Assembly: GCA_026129865.1 (NCBI GenBank)
Contig: JAHCHG010000004.1
Coordinates: 248,001 to 312,000 of the forward strand
Reading direction: 5' to 3'
DNA length: 64,000 bases
Source: Pyrinomonadaceae bacterium
GTDB taxonomy: Bacteria; Acidobacteriota; Blastocatellia; Pyrinomonadales; Pyrinomonadaceae
Shown: positions 28,060 to 37,593 of the stretch, piece by piece
Layout: the number at the start of each line of letters is the position of its first letter
How positions within the stretch are numbered: the first letter of the stretch is position 1
Made by a program: the position numbers and the translations under genes
The notes under the pieces: generated by a model
Databases searched by the model: none
Seen by the model: only the letters and a program-made list of their open reading frames with translations
Told to the model about the DNA's origin: nothing

Positions 28060-30168
28060 CTAATGCTGATATTCGAAGGGAATCGGTTTATCGGATGAAA
28101 GCCCGAATCGTTCGATATGGAACGTCGAATTGGAGCTTCTCAACACATACCAGACTCCGGTTGACGGTCTAAATACCGCGTAATCAGAAGTTCCGTCTCC
28201 GTCGTAATCGCCGGTTACCGGAACGTCGCCCGTTGCGCCGAACTGAACCGTGCCGATCGAACCGTTCGGTCGAAGATAATACCAGGTTCCGTTCGACGGT
28301 CTAAAAACTGCGACATCGTCATTTGAATCGCCGTCAAAATCAGCGGGCGTCGGAATATCTCCGGCGACACCGAAATCGAACGAATCAAATGTCGAATAGA
28401 TAGTGCCCGAATTATAGACGATCCATTGGTTATCGTTCCGAACAACTGCCAGGTCGGCTTTCCCGTCTCCATCGAAGTCACCCGAAACAGGTTTGTCGCC
28501 TGCATTTCCGACTGTTCGGGAAAGCACCGAACCATCGCCGCTTTTGCTGATGTAATAGGTGTTTGTCGACGGACGGAAGACTCCAATATCGGATTTCCCG
28601 TCACCGTCATAATCGGCTACGACCGGAATATCATTTTCAATTCCCCAGGCAAATCCTGAGAACGTGTAATCGTCGGAAAATAATATGTAAAAGTCCGGCG
28701 CACTCGGATCGTTGTTCGCCCTGAAAACCGTAATGTCCGTTTTGCCGTCTCCGTCCATGTCCGCGGGTACGAGAACATCGCTCGCAATTCCCCAATTTAA
28801 TGCGAAAAATCCGTCGCGGCTTCGGTTCATATACCAGGTTCCGGTCGAAGATCGAAAAACCGAAACGTCCGTTTTTCCATCGCCGTCAAAATCCGCCCGC
28901 GCCTTGCTCGGTGCTGCCTGCGGTATCGAACCTTTGGCGAGCTCGCCGACGAAAGAGAGCGCTAGTTTGGTAAATTTTAATGCATGATCCGCATTATTGT
29001 TCGACAGCGAAATTGTGTCATTCGCGGTGTGAATCTGGCTGTTCGAATTATTAAAGCTAGATTCAAAAGGGAATGACGACGGATAATTTTTTGAAGTCCA
29101 AGATGCGTGATCGGAACATCCGTAATTGCAAAGCGAAGTTCCAACGCTCAATGCCGGAAGATAAGCAGCAGCAAGATCCATAACAAATTGATTCTGAGCC
29201 GCATTGGTAAAATCAGTGATCAGGACGATGTCTTTGTCCGGAGTTCCTTTGAAATTTGTCATATCGAGCTGCATGACCCCGATGACATTTACGTTCCGGT
29301 TTCGATAATCGGTCGCGATGGCATTTGACCCCCGCAATCCAACTTCTTCCGCGGCATAAGCCATAAATTTTACGGTGCGTGCCGGACGAAAACCGGTCGC
29401 AACGATCGATCTGATCGCTTCGGTTAAACTTGCGATACCCGAAGCATCGTCATCCGCACCCGGCGCGGTCTGTGTTTGTCCGTTGCGATTGATCGAATCC
29501 TGGTGCGCGCCGAGGACAACTTCCTCGGTTGGATTGGTAGTTCCCTGGATCGTCAAGATAATTGAAGGCTGAGCAGAGGTTGACGTCGGATGCGTGAAAA
29601 AATCAACCGAAATATCGCTCCGTCCGGCGGCGAGCGATGTCCAGGTGTTTTTTATATAATTTGCTGACTCTGTTCCGCTGGGCTGATTATAACGACGGTT
29701 CGGAAACGCTGAAAGGGAAATGATCATCTGTCGAACGCCTGTTTCACGAGCCTCGGCGATCATCGGGGAAACGTTCGCCTGGTTGTCTATAGTGTAATCG
29801 ACAAAGGAGTGTCCAAGATCTGCGGCAAATGTCGAAGCGATGCTTTCCAACGCTTCCTCTTTCGAAAAATGCGCAAAGAAGCCGCTGCATTTTTGAAACG
29901 AATCATGCATATGCGAGCTCAGCTTTTGCATTTGAGCCTCATCCGCACGGACGACGGCAATTCCATTTTGAACCGCAACAACGTCGAGCGGGAAATCGTC
30001 GCCCGCGAGAGCGGCATTTTGCCGGATCATTTCGAGTTCCGATTGATCAACTGAGATCCAAAGCGGCGGAGTGCCCGCGCTTGTGGTCGAAAAATAGCCG
30101 ATAAAAACAAAAATTGCCGCCGCAATAAACAAACTGATTGCGGAAAACGCTAAAAATCTAGATCGCAT
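28060..30168 (-). CDS. M28 family zinc aminopeptidase with C-terminal FG-GAP-type repeats
   Basis: 702 residues. A signal peptide or anchor (about 6-28) and a propeptide-like region precede an M28 peptidase domain (about 150-410). The two-zinc ligands are all visible: His222 (GAHQD), Asp240 (GADDDASG), Glu275 with catalytic Glu274 (AAEEVG), Asp302 (LDMT) and His354 (SDHASW). Cys347 and Cys351 match the disulphide of Vibrio/Aeromonas aminopeptidases. Residues about 425-700 hold six repeats of the type DFDGDGKTDVSVFR, alternating with TGTWY-like segments, as in FG-GAP/VCBS beta-propellers that bind calcium. It is probably secreted or on the cell surface. It seems monocistronic. Confidence 0.92.
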   Translation of the reverse strand: MRSRFLAFSAISLFIAAAIFVFIGYFSTTSAGTPPLWISVDQSELEMIRQNAALAGDDFPLDVVAVQNGIAVVRADEAQMQKLSSHMHDSFQKCSGFFAHFSKEEALESIASTFAADLGHSFVDYTIDNQANVSPMIAEARETGVRQMIISLSAFPNRRYNQPSGTESANYIKNTWTSLAAGRSDISVDFFTHPTSTSAQPSIILTIQGTTNPTEEVVLGAHQDSINRNGQTQTAPGADDDASGIASLTEAIRSIVATGFRPARTVKFMAYAAEEVGLRGSNAIATDYRNRNVNVIGVMQLDMTNFKGTPDKDIVLITDFTNAAQNQFVMDLAAAYLPALSVGTSLCNYGCSDHASWTSKNYPSSFPFESSFNNSNSQIHTANDTISLSNNNADHALKFTKLALSFVGELAKGSIPQAAPSKARADFDGDGKTDVSVFRSSTGTWYMNRSRDGFFALNWGIASDVLVPADMDGDGKTDITVFRANNDPSAPDFYILFSDDYTFSGFAWGIENDIPVVADYDGDGKSDIGVFRPSTNTYYISKSGDGSVLSRTVGNAGDKPVSGDFDGDGKADLAVVRNDNQWIVYNSGTIYSTFDSFDFGVAGDIPTPADFDGDSNDDVAVFRPSNGTWYYLRPNGSIGTVQFGATGDVPVTGDYDGDGTSDYAVFRPSTGVWYVLRSSNSTFHIERFGLSSDKPIPFEYQH

Positions 30169-30291
30169 TAAACCTCCAGGGGGGAACGTGTATTATTTTT
30201 TGATTTGATTCGAAGTAAAGACTGAAATTATAACAAATTGCGCGATTAGACAAGCGGAATGCCGCTGTTTCAGCGTTTTCGAACACAAGTG

Positions 30292-31200
30292 CTAATCTAT
30301 TTTGCCGCCTGCATTGTTCGAGTCTTCAGAGTTTTCACCCGTTACATCCTTATCGGCGGCTTTTCGCATTTCGTATAGGACGGAATTTACAGAACCCCCG
30401 ATCAGGATCACAAGAGAAGTGAGGTAAAGCCAGAGCATTAAAATAATAACGGCACCGAGTGAACCGTACATTCGGCTGTAAGTGTTGTAATAGTTGAGAT
30501 AAAGTCGAAAACAGCCGGATAAAAGGAGCCAGAGAATGATCCCCGTTATCGCGCCCGGCGTTACCCAGACCCAGCGGAAGGGAGAATGCGATGGAACGAA
30601 ACTGTAGATCAGATCAAAAACCAGAAGCAAAAGAATGATAACTGCGACCGATTGGATCGCAAACAATAGATATCCTTCGGGAACCGGGACGGAGATGGAT
30701 AGAAGAACGAATTCGACCAATTTCCAACCATAAAAAATGATCAAAAGCGCAATCGAAATCATTGACGTGATCACGACCGTGAATAACAGTGACAGCAGCT
30801 TAGTCTTCCACCAGGCACGTTTTTCTTTCAAATTATAGACGGAATTTAAACCGACCCGAATGCTGTCGATTCCCGCAGACGCGGACCAAAGCGCGATGAA
30901 AAAACCGAATGTTAATTTGCTGCCTGAACTCTTATTCGTAATTTCGTCGATAGTACCTTTGACAACATCGAAAGCAGAATACGGCATTATCTGGCGTAAA
31001 TAAAAGAAAAGTTCCGCGCGAATATCGTCGGCGGAACTTAAAACCATCCCGAATAAGCTCACCAAAAATAAAAGCAACGGGAAGATCGCAAAAGAGAAGT
31101 AAAAAGCAACCTGCGCGGCACTGCTAAAAATATCTTCATCCAACGCCTTATTGTAGAGCCGTTCGAAGAACTTTTTTAGAGGAAACTGTGACAGCCGCAT
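30292..31200 (-). CDS. YihY/BrkB-like inner-membrane protein
   Basis: 302 residues with about six transmembrane helices. Family motifs include AAQVAFYFSFAIFPLLLFL at the N-terminus, the segment LIYSFVPSHSPFRWVWVTPGAI and YGSLGAVIILMLWLYLTSLVILIG (shown in parts) near the end. BrkB/YihY proteins are widespread inner-membrane proteins whose function is still unclear; the name as a virulence or RNase factor is historical. The C-terminal 25 residues are hydrophilic and rich in Asn and Asp. The neighbours offer no functional hint. Confidence 0.88.
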   Translation of the reverse strand: MRLSQFPLKKFFERLYNKALDEDIFSSAAQVAFYFSFAIFPLLLFLVSLFGMVLSSADDIRAELFFYLRQIMPYSAFDVVKGTIDEITNKSSGSKLTFGFFIALWSASAGIDSIRVGLNSVYNLKEKRAWWKTKLLSLLFTVVITSMISIALLIIFYGWKLVEFVLLSISVPVPEGYLLFAIQSVAVIILLLLVFDLIYSFVPSHSPFRWVWVTPGAITGIILWLLLSGCFRLYLNYYNTYSRMYGSLGAVIILMLWLYLTSLVILIGGSVNSVLYEMRKAADKDVTGENSEDSNNAGGKID

Positions 31201-31297
31201 AAGTAAACTATATCATCGCGGATTTTTGTAACGCTAACCAAAATGTAGTCTACAAACACCTGTCGCGTCCGATAACGTGCGATGGTGCAGAATCCAT

Positions 31298-31885
31298 TTA
31301 ACCGCGGGCGCGTTCGAGCAGTACCATCGTCAGGATTCCAAGTAATACTAAACTTTCCTCGGCGGTACTTAAATTGCCGGGTTCCGAGAGATGAAACTTG
31401 CTTTCAAAAAACGCACGTTGTTTTCCCACCCGCAAAACCTGAGTTCCGTCCATTCTGGAAACGATGTAAGCCGGATGGAAAAAATATCCGGTAAACATTC
31501 CGATTACCGGCAATTCTCCGACCAGCGAATCGGCAATTTTGACCCATGGACTCTCTTCGTTTACTTGAAAAACTTGTGTTCCGGAAGGATCGCAGATCTC
31601 ATAATTTGCCTTCCAAATTGAGCGCATGCCGCGTCTTCGGATGGAGCCGAGCGCATTGCCGCGCGAGTCGGTAAAATTATATCGAGCCGAAAAATCAAGA
31701 ATTCTGTCCGCTTTTATATTAAAAAGTACGGTCGTTTGGCTTTCGTCGGAATACACGTTGATATCTTCTTTAAGCTTTAGAAGTTTCTGCTTGACGTATC
31801 CCAAAAGGTTGCCTTGAGCATCACGGACGTAGATTTGACTCGCCAGTGCTAGAATCTTAAATGTTAGATCGATAGGGAATTTCAT
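31298..31885 (-). CDS. LURP-one/scramblase-like (Tubby-fold) protein
   Basis: 195 residues. The repeated strand pattern with short phrases such as YVRDAQGNLLGYVKQKLL, NFTDSRGNALGSIRR, YEICDPSGTQVFQVNEE and YIVSRMDGTQVLRVGK is typical of the LURP-one-related family, which has a Tubby/scramblase-like beta-barrel around a central helix. A hydrophobic segment near 125-140 and the C-terminal helix (LVLLGILTMVLLERA) could contact membrane. The bacterial members have no settled function. Family confidence is moderate to good. Confidence 0.75.
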   Translation of the reverse strand: MKFPIDLTFKILALASQIYVRDAQGNLLGYVKQKLLKLKEDINVYSDESQTTVLFNIKADRILDFSARYNFTDSRGNALGSIRRRGMRSIWKANYEICDPSGTQVFQVNEESPWVKIADSLVGELPVIGMFTGYFFHPAYIVSRMDGTQVLRVGKQRAFFESKFHLSEPGNLSTAEESLVLLGILTMVLLERARG

Positions 31886-32098
31886 TCTTTTTGTTCTCCG
31901 AGACGAACGTAATTTGAATTTATCAAGTCAATCTGCCCGCCTTTTTTTGCTTTCGCAAATCGGCTAAAGCCTTAAAATAGCTAACAGATTACACAAACTT
32001 AATCTAAGTCAAAATCTCATATCACAAAACCTTTATATTCAGCACTTACAGAAAAACTCGTAAGTAATATCTTAATATTTCTTAAACCATTAATAGAA

Positions 32099-33247
32099 CT
32101 AATTTTCTTTTCGTATGTATTCTTTGCGAACTCGCTGACTAATACCGCAGGTAATCTCGTATGAGATCGTCGAGCAAGTCCCGGCAATATCTTCAGCAAG
32201 GATCATTGCTCCGTCCTGTTCGCCGATCAAAACAACATCATCGCCGACAATTATGTCAGAAACTGTTGAAACGTCAAGGGTTATCCAGTCCATGGAAACT
32301 CTTCCGATAATGGGCACGCGTTGACCTCTTACCAATGCAAAACCCCGATTTGAAAGCATACGAGGGATTCCGTCGTGATAGCCGATCGGGATTGTCGCAA
32401 CAGTTGTCGTGTCTTTCGCTACAAAAGTTCGACCATACCCTATGGTTTCCCCGGAAGATATTGTTTTCAGATGAGATACGATCGTCGAAACGGACATCAC
32501 CGGCTTCAGATCGGGCACCGGCACCCCATTTGGAAGGACATCGCCGCCCAATCCATACAGCACCCCGCCGAGCCGGGCGAGTGAACTTCTCGTGCGCGGA
32601 TAGACGACCGCAGCCGGAGAGTTTGCCAGATCTATCGTCTGCGGAGAATGTCCGAATTCATATATCATTTTCAGCGCCTCTTCAAATCTATCAATCTGCG
32701 CATTTGTGAAATCCGAAAAAGCAAGGTCGTCTGCAGCGGCAAAATGCGTCATCGCTCCTGAAAGTGAAAGGGACTTAAGATTCGCCAAATTTTTTAAAAA
32801 TCCCGCAAGATCTTCCGGTCTAACACCTATTCGCCCCATTCCGGTGTCTATCTTCAAGTGAAACTTTAATGTTTTGCCTTTTTTTCGAGCAGCTAGATCA
32901 AGTAAATTTGCGCGTGCAGTATCGGAAATTACAGGCGTGATGCCATGATCGATAAGTAACTCTTCCTGTCCGCTCCAGAATCCGCCCAGACATAGGATCG
33001 GTGCAGTAATTCCGGATTCCCGAAGCTCAAAGGCTTCTTCCGGAATCGCGACTGCAAGCCATTCCGCCCCTTCAGAAACCAGTAGCCTGGCACATTCCAC
33101 GGCACCGTGACCATAAGCATCTGCTTTGACGACCGCCATTACGCCCACGTCTTCACCGATAAATTTCCGGGCGGAGTGAAAATTATAAGCGAGATTCTTT
33201 AAATTTATCGTCGCGACGGTAGGTCTGAAAGCGGAAATGCCTGTCAT
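32099..33247 (-). CDS. alr: Alanine racemase
   Basis: 382 residues. It interconverts L- and D-alanine with pyridoxal phosphate, supplying D-Ala for peptidoglycan. The PLP lysine is Lys41 in VVKADAYGHGAV. Other family motifs are MGRIGVRPED, VYPRTRSSLARLGGVLYG, GYGRTFVA and PIIGRVSMDWITLDVS. Length and order are normal. Gaps of about 200 bases downstream and 108 upstream suggest a single-gene transcript; the hairpin at 33309-33340 separates it from the carboxylase gene upstream. Confidence 0.95.
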   Translation of the reverse strand: MTGISAFRPTVATINLKNLAYNFHSARKFIGEDVGVMAVVKADAYGHGAVECARLLVSEGAEWLAVAIPEEAFELRESGITAPILCLGGFWSGQEELLIDHGITPVISDTARANLLDLAARKKGKTLKFHLKIDTGMGRIGVRPEDLAGFLKNLANLKSLSLSGAMTHFAAADDLAFSDFTNAQIDRFEEALKMIYEFGHSPQTIDLANSPAAVVYPRTRSSLARLGGVLYGLGGDVLPNGVPVPDLKPVMSVSTIVSHLKTISSGETIGYGRTFVAKDTTTVATIPIGYHDGIPRMLSNRGFALVRGQRVPIIGRVSMDWITLDVSTVSDIIVGDDVVLIGEQDGAMILAEDIAGTCSTISYEITCGISQRVRKEYIRKEN

Positions 33248-33308
33248 AGACTACTTAAGATAATGGCGTTATACAAAACAAACAAAATGGGTTAGAAGTT
33301 AGAGAGTT

Positions 33309-33340
33309 ACTTTAACTGTCGGGGCGCCGACAGTTAAAGT
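33309..33340 (-). terminator. Strong hairpin after the carboxylase gene, repeat-like
   Basis: ACTTTAACTGTCGG (33309-33322) pairs perfectly with CCGACAGTTAAAGT (33327-33340) around GGCG. It stands 16 bases beyond the carboxylase stop and so may terminate it. A related but imperfect copy, including the following AGTTAAAGTAAATT, is at 45750-45795, so this may also be a dispersed repeat. Confidence 0.65.
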
Positions 33341-33355
33341 AAATTCACGGCGCCT

Positions 33356-34924
33356 TTAAAGGGGAATATTCCCGTGCTTTTTCGGCGGATTCGTGTCGCG
33401 CTTGTTTTCCAGCAGAGAAAGTGCACGAATTAGTTTTGTTCTGGTTTCAGCAGGTTCGATTACTTCATCGATAAATCCGCGTTCTGCCGCAACATACGGA
33501 TTTGCGAATTTTGTTTCGAATTCTTTCACTTTAAGTTCGCGAAGCGTCGCCGCGTCCGTTGTTTCATTGAATTCTTTGCGATACAAAACGCCAACTGCGC
33601 CTTCGGCACCCATCACTGCGATCTCGGCGGTCGGAAACGCAAAGTTGATATCGGTTCGAATATGTTTGGACGCCATCACACAATAGGCTCCGCCGTAGGC
33701 TTTTCGCGTGATCACCGTGATCTTGGGGACCGTCGCTTCGGCGAACGCATACAGCAGCTTTGCTCCGTGCCGGATAATGCCGCCGTGTTCCTGGTTTACG
33801 CCCGGCAGAAAACCCGGAACGTCTTCAAAAGTTATCAGCGGAATGTTAAAACAATCGCAAAACCTGACGAATCGAGCTGCCTTGACCGATGCGTCGATAT
33901 CCAAGACACCGGCTAGAAAAGCCGGTTGATTTGCGACGATACCGACGGAACGACCACCGAGCCGCGCAAATCCGATCACAATGTTCTGTGCGAAATGCTC
34001 CTGGACCTCAAAAAAGTAATTGTCATCCGCGACAATATTTATAATCTCCCGTATATCGTATGGTTGAGTCGAAACTTCCGGAACTATGCCGTTCAAACGC
34101 TCTTCGCGACGGTTTTCCGGATCTTTTGTCGCGCTCCGCGGCGGGTTTTCCATATTGTTCGAAGGAACGAAGGAAAGCAATTCCCGCGTCAATCGCAACG
34201 CGTGCCCGTCGTCATCGGCAGCAAAATGTGCGACACCGGAACGCGAGTTATGTGTGACGGCACCGCCCAGTTCGTCTTTCGTCACCTCTTCGTGTGTGAC
34301 GGTCTTTATCACGTCAGGACCGGTTATGAACATGTATGACGTATCTTTCACCATCACATTAAAATCCGTGATCGCCGGCGAATAAACCGCTCCGCCTGCG
34401 CATGGACCCAGGATGCAGCTGATCTGAGGGACGACACCGCTTGCCAAGGTGTTTCGCAGGAAAATATCTGCATACCCGCCGAGGCTGACGACTCCTTCCT
34501 GGATTCTCGCCCCGCCGGAATCATTCAGACCCACGACGGGAGCGCCCACTTTCATTGCAAAATCCATTACTTTACAGATTTTCTGCGCGTGTGTTTCTGA
34601 AAGAGAGCCGCCGAAAACGGTAAAGTCCTGAGCGAATACGAAAACCTGGCGCCCATCGACAAGTCCATGTCCTGTAACCACTCCGTCGCCGGGATACCGG
34701 CGTTCATCTAAACCGAAATCGGTCGAACGATGGACGACGAATTTATCAAACTCTTCAAAAGTTCCTTCATCGAGGAAAAAATCGATTCGTTCGCGCGCTG
34801 TCATTTTGCCGCCGGCTTTGTGCTTTTCGACACGCTTTTCGCCGCCGCCAAGCTCGGCAAGTTTATTTTTTTCTTTAAGGATCTCAAGTTTTGACTTGCT
34901 GTCTTGTTTACTTTCGGGATGCAT
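33356..34924 (-). CDS. Acyl-CoA carboxylase beta (carboxyltransferase) subunit, propionyl-CoA type
   Basis: 522 residues of a biotin-dependent carboxyltransferase. The two crotonase-like halves are clear: [25 protein letters not shown] and GGYADIF-type oxyanion region in the N-half, [25 protein letters not shown] and [14 protein letters not shown] in the C-half (quoted in parts). This pattern is that of propionyl- or methylmalonyl-CoA-type enzymes rather than AccD. It would transfer carboxyl groups from biotin to an acyl-CoA. No biotin carboxylase or biotin carrier gene adjoins it. Cytoplasmic. The acyl substrate is not certain. Confidence 0.93.
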   Translation of the reverse strand: MHPESKQDSKSKLEILKEKNKLAELGGGEKRVEKHKAGGKMTARERIDFFLDEGTFEEFDKFVVHRSTDFGLDERRYPGDGVVTGHGLVDGRQVFVFAQDFTVFGGSLSETHAQKICKVMDFAMKVGAPVVGLNDSGGARIQEGVVSLGGYADIFLRNTLASGVVPQISCILGPCAGGAVYSPAITDFNVMVKDTSYMFITGPDVIKTVTHEEVTKDELGGAVTHNSRSGVAHFAADDDGHALRLTRELLSFVPSNNMENPPRSATKDPENRREERLNGIVPEVSTQPYDIREIINIVADDNYFFEVQEHFAQNIVIGFARLGGRSVGIVANQPAFLAGVLDIDASVKAARFVRFCDCFNIPLITFEDVPGFLPGVNQEHGGIIRHGAKLLYAFAEATVPKITVITRKAYGGAYCVMASKHIRTDINFAFPTAEIAVMGAEGAVGVLYRKEFNETTDAATLRELKVKEFETKFANPYVAAERGFIDEVIEPAETRTKLIRALSLLENKRDTNPPKKHGNIPL

Positions 34925-35004
34925 AAAATTAGTTTAGCCAGTTCGGGATGATTTGCAACTTTCGTGAATCTGCAAACTCAGCTAATTTGTGAGCCGTACG
35001 AACC

Positions 35005-35781
35005 TCAAACGACCATTCTTTTTCGAACGCTTTTTAGCGCCCATTCCAGGCAAATTAACGCAGCAGCGACCACATAAAAAAATTCAATCCAATGACGACC
35101 GGCAAAGTTTCCTGTCAGAAACGCGCGTGTCAGATCTATTACGGAAGTTGTCGGTATCGCATAGGCGATAATTTGCAGCCAACGTGGAAGAAGTTCAACG
35201 GGAAACCAGGCACCGCACAGAAAAATTGTAGAAAAGAATATCGCAAAGAAGATATTAAAATGGTCGATCTCGAAAACATGTGCAGTCAATGCCAAGCCGA
35301 GTCCTGCCAAAAATATGCAACCAAGGACCAGAGGAATGATCGCCAGCGGAGTGAATGCTGAACTTGCTGCACCGAAGATAACGATAAGCGGCAAAATAAA
35401 GATGGAATCGATGACGCCCTTAGTTACCGCCCACAAAATCTCGCCAAATGCCAGCGATTCAGCATTTACCGGAGTTGCAAGGATCGCGTCGTAGGTCGAT
35501 TGATAGACCATCCTAAAATAAGCGCCGTAAGTTACTTCGAAAATTACGCGCATTAAAACTGTAAAAGCCAGGACACCCGCTCCAACAAAAGCGAGATAGC
35601 TCATTCCCTGAATCTGTGATGTAACGAGGGCGCCGACACCAAATCCGAAAGCGAAAAACGTGAAAACAGGCTCGATAACAGGCGCGATCATCTCGGTTTT
35701 CCACAGCCTTAGATAGACCCGCGAATTTCTTCGCCAGACAGATAAACTATCGACAACATCAACTTTTGATAGCGCGATCAT
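35005..35781 (-). CDS. ABC-2 type transporter permease, NodJ-like
   Basis: 258 residues with six transmembrane helices. The pattern (VYLRLWKTEMIAPVIEPVFTF, then the sequence YLAFVGAGVLAF and CGAWFPVELLPRW) matches the NodJ/daunorubicin-type ABC-2 permeases that export polysaccharide, lipid or drug-like compounds. Its ATPase partner is most likely the NodI-like protein at 37594-38496, although three unrelated genes lie between them. It is the last gene of the MarR-led cluster, 15 bases after the DUF402 gene. Confidence 0.88.
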   Translation of the reverse strand: MIALSKVDVVDSLSVWRRNSRVYLRLWKTEMIAPVIEPVFTFFAFGFGVGALVTSQIQGMSYLAFVGAGVLAFTVLMRVIFEVTYGAYFRMVYQSTYDAILATPVNAESLAFGEILWAVTKGVIDSIFILPLIVIFGAASSAFTPLAIIPLVLGCIFLAGLGLALTAHVFEIDHFNIFFAIFFSTIFLCGAWFPVELLPRWLQIIAYAIPTTSVIDLTRAFLTGNFAGRHWIEFFYVVAAALICLEWALKSVRKRMVV

Positions 35782-35796
35782 CGGAAGAAAAAACGC

Positions 35797-36291
35797 CTAA
35801 ATATCGAATGGAAAATCTCGCCGGTCGATTAATGCTAAAAGAGTTGCCATATCCTCGTCGACATCTTTTCGAAGTTCGTCAGAATAGCCGAATTTCCGCG
35901 CGTTTATCTCAAATTCGTCTAGGTCAAGGATCTTTACCGTAAAATCTTCACTGACCAAAACGTCAATATCGAGATCGACATAGTTGACTACGCGATCGCC
36001 AAAACTCGGCGGCATAATGATATTACAGTAAAAATTTCGAAAATTTCCACCCGGTTCAAAGAATTGAAAAACGTTATAACCCTTGTTTTTCCAGTAATAT
36101 TCGAAACTTCTTGTTCCTTTTTCAATTAATCCGAGTTCGGAGTGATCGACATCGAAGTCAAATACGCCGTGGAATTCGTAAAGTCCGTTTTGGGACGATA
36201 GAAGCTCGGCGTGCCAGCTTCGATGAATTTCACCGTCAAATTTTCGCGAATTTATCGTAAATATCCGCGGCGATTCCGTTTGATCTTTCAC
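35797..36291 (-). CDS. DUF402 family protein
   Basis: 164 residues. The motif region FYCNIIMPP followed by VNYVDLDIDVLVSEDFTVKI and LDLDEFEINARKFGY is the hallmark of the DUF402 family, whose characterised members (Ntdp of Staphylococcus, FAU-1) hydrolyse nucleoside tri- and diphosphates or act on RNA; acidic residues in the DxD-like loop bind metal. Its start overlaps the hydrolase stop by four bases, so the two are translationally coupled. The role in this cluster is unknown. Confidence 0.82.
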   Translation of the reverse strand: MKDQTESPRIFTINSRKFDGEIHRSWHAELLSSQNGLYEFHGVFDFDVDHSELGLIEKGTRSFEYYWKNKGYNVFQFFEPGGNFRNFYCNIIMPPSFGDRVVNYVDLDIDVLVSEDFTVKILDLDEFEINARKFGYSDELRKDVDEDMATLLALIDRRDFPFDI

Positions 36292-37058
36292 CGCGACCTC
36301 AGAAAGTTAAGAATAGCCGCATTGAATTCAATCGGCTGCTCTAAATTGGAGTAGTGTCCGGCGTTCGCGATCTCAATATATTCGGATCCCGGCGTCAAAG
36401 CATGCATTTTGCGAGAAATGTCCGGCGGAGTCGTAATATCTTCCGAACCGACGACGAATGCTGTCGGAACTGAAATTGACGGGAGAAAGTTGTCGGAATC
36501 GTTTCTAACCGCCATTCCGCGCAGCGCTGCAATTGCGGATTCGGGCGCGGTTTTACGGAACATTTCTTCAATCTTTAAGACTAGTTCGGTATTGTTCTTT
36601 TTCGTGCTTTCGCAGATTAGATTTGGAAGCATATTTTCTATCAATGCGTCCGAGCCGTCTTTTTCGATCTTTTTTATCAGGTCATAGCGATTATTTTTCT
36701 TTTCTTCAGTGTCCGATGATGAGTTGGTATCGCAAAATACTAGTGACGAGATACGTTCGCCGGCGTTTTTCGCAAATTCGAACAGCACGTAACCTCCCAT
36801 TGAAAGCCCGCCGAACACCGCGTTTTCGATCTCGAGCAGGTCGAGCATTTCGACAAGGTCGTTTGCCATCTCTTCCATCGTCAAAATGTCGGAAAAATTG
36901 GCGGATTCGCCGAATCCGCGATGGTCGGGCGTGATTACGCGAAATCCTTCTTCCGCGAAAAACTCGATCTGCGGCTGCCACATTTCATTTGACAGAGGAA
37001 AAGCGTGCAGCAATACCAGATTTTCACCGTTCCCGGTTTCGGAGAAGTTTAATTTCAT
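36288..37058 (-). CDS. Alpha/beta hydrolase
   Basis: 256 residues of an alpha/beta hydrolase fold. The oxyanion HAFPLS motif lies at 14-19, the nucleophile elbow GLSMGGYV is near 92, an acidic residue follows VVGSEDITTPP, and the catalytic His is in NAGHYSNLEQP near the end. It resembles small esterases or enol-lactone/pimeloyl-type hydrolases; substrate unknown. It overlaps the DUF402 gene and starts 6 bases after the universal stress protein gene, within the MarR-led operon. Confidence 0.9.
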   Translation of the reverse strand: MKLNFSETGNGENLVLLHAFPLSNEMWQPQIEFFAEEGFRVITPDHRGFGESANFSDILTMEEMANDLVEMLDLLEIENAVFGGLSMGGYVLFEFAKNAGERISSLVFCDTNSSSDTEEKKNNRYDLIKKIEKDGSDALIENMLPNLICESTKKNNTELVLKIEEMFRKTAPESAIAALRGMAVRNDSDNFLPSISVPTAFVVGSEDITTPPDISRKMHALTPGSEYIEIANAGHYSNLEQPIEFNAAILNFLRSR

Positions 37059-37064
37059 ATAGAT

Positions 37065-37520
37065 CTATTCCTTTGGAATTCTAACGACTAAAACCGAACA
37101 CGGAGCATGATGGACAACCGAGTCAGAAACCGACCCAAGCAATAATCGCTCCCAACGGTTGTACCCGTGGGAGCCGACAACTATGAGATCTGCGTTGATC
37201 TCTTCGGCAGTTTCGACGATCCTGCTGTCAGGAGAACCAACGAGCACTTCGGTAGAAATATTAAGTCTTTCGTTTCCATGCATTTGCCTTAACTTATCTG
37301 ACGTTTCACTTAAGACTCGTTCGGCATTCTCACGTACATGTTTTTCAATCTCAGGAGTCGACGGCAGATAACCTGCATACATATCCACCGCCATCGGAAC
37401 AGCCATGTCGACGACGGAGATGACATGTATCTCATCGGTTTCCGTCAAACGAAACGAACGGATGATTTCGACGGTTTGATCGCTGTGTTTCGATCCGTCG
37501 GTCGCAAGCAAAATCTTCAC
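37065..37520 (-). CDS. Universal stress protein (UspA family)
   Basis: 151 residues with a single Usp domain: MKILLATDGSKHSDQTVE at the start and the ATP-binding signature GSHGYNRWERLLLGSVS near the end, so it is probably the nucleotide-binding type. Such proteins help cells survive starvation and other stress, often through ATP-dependent interactions. It lies 73 bases after the ABC ATPase and just before the hydrolase. Confidence 0.93.
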   Translation of the reverse strand: MKILLATDGSKHSDQTVEIIRSFRLTETDEIHVISVVDMAVPMAVDMYAGYLPSTPEIEKHVRENAERVLSETSDKLRQMHGNERLNISTEVLVGSPDSRIVETAEEINADLIVVGSHGYNRWERLLLGSVSDSVVHHAPCSVLVVRIPKE

Positions 37521-37593
37521 GGTTCACCTCCAAACTGAAAAATGATTTAGTACCAAAATACCGCAAAATCAAACGTTTGCAAAGACTTGCCGA

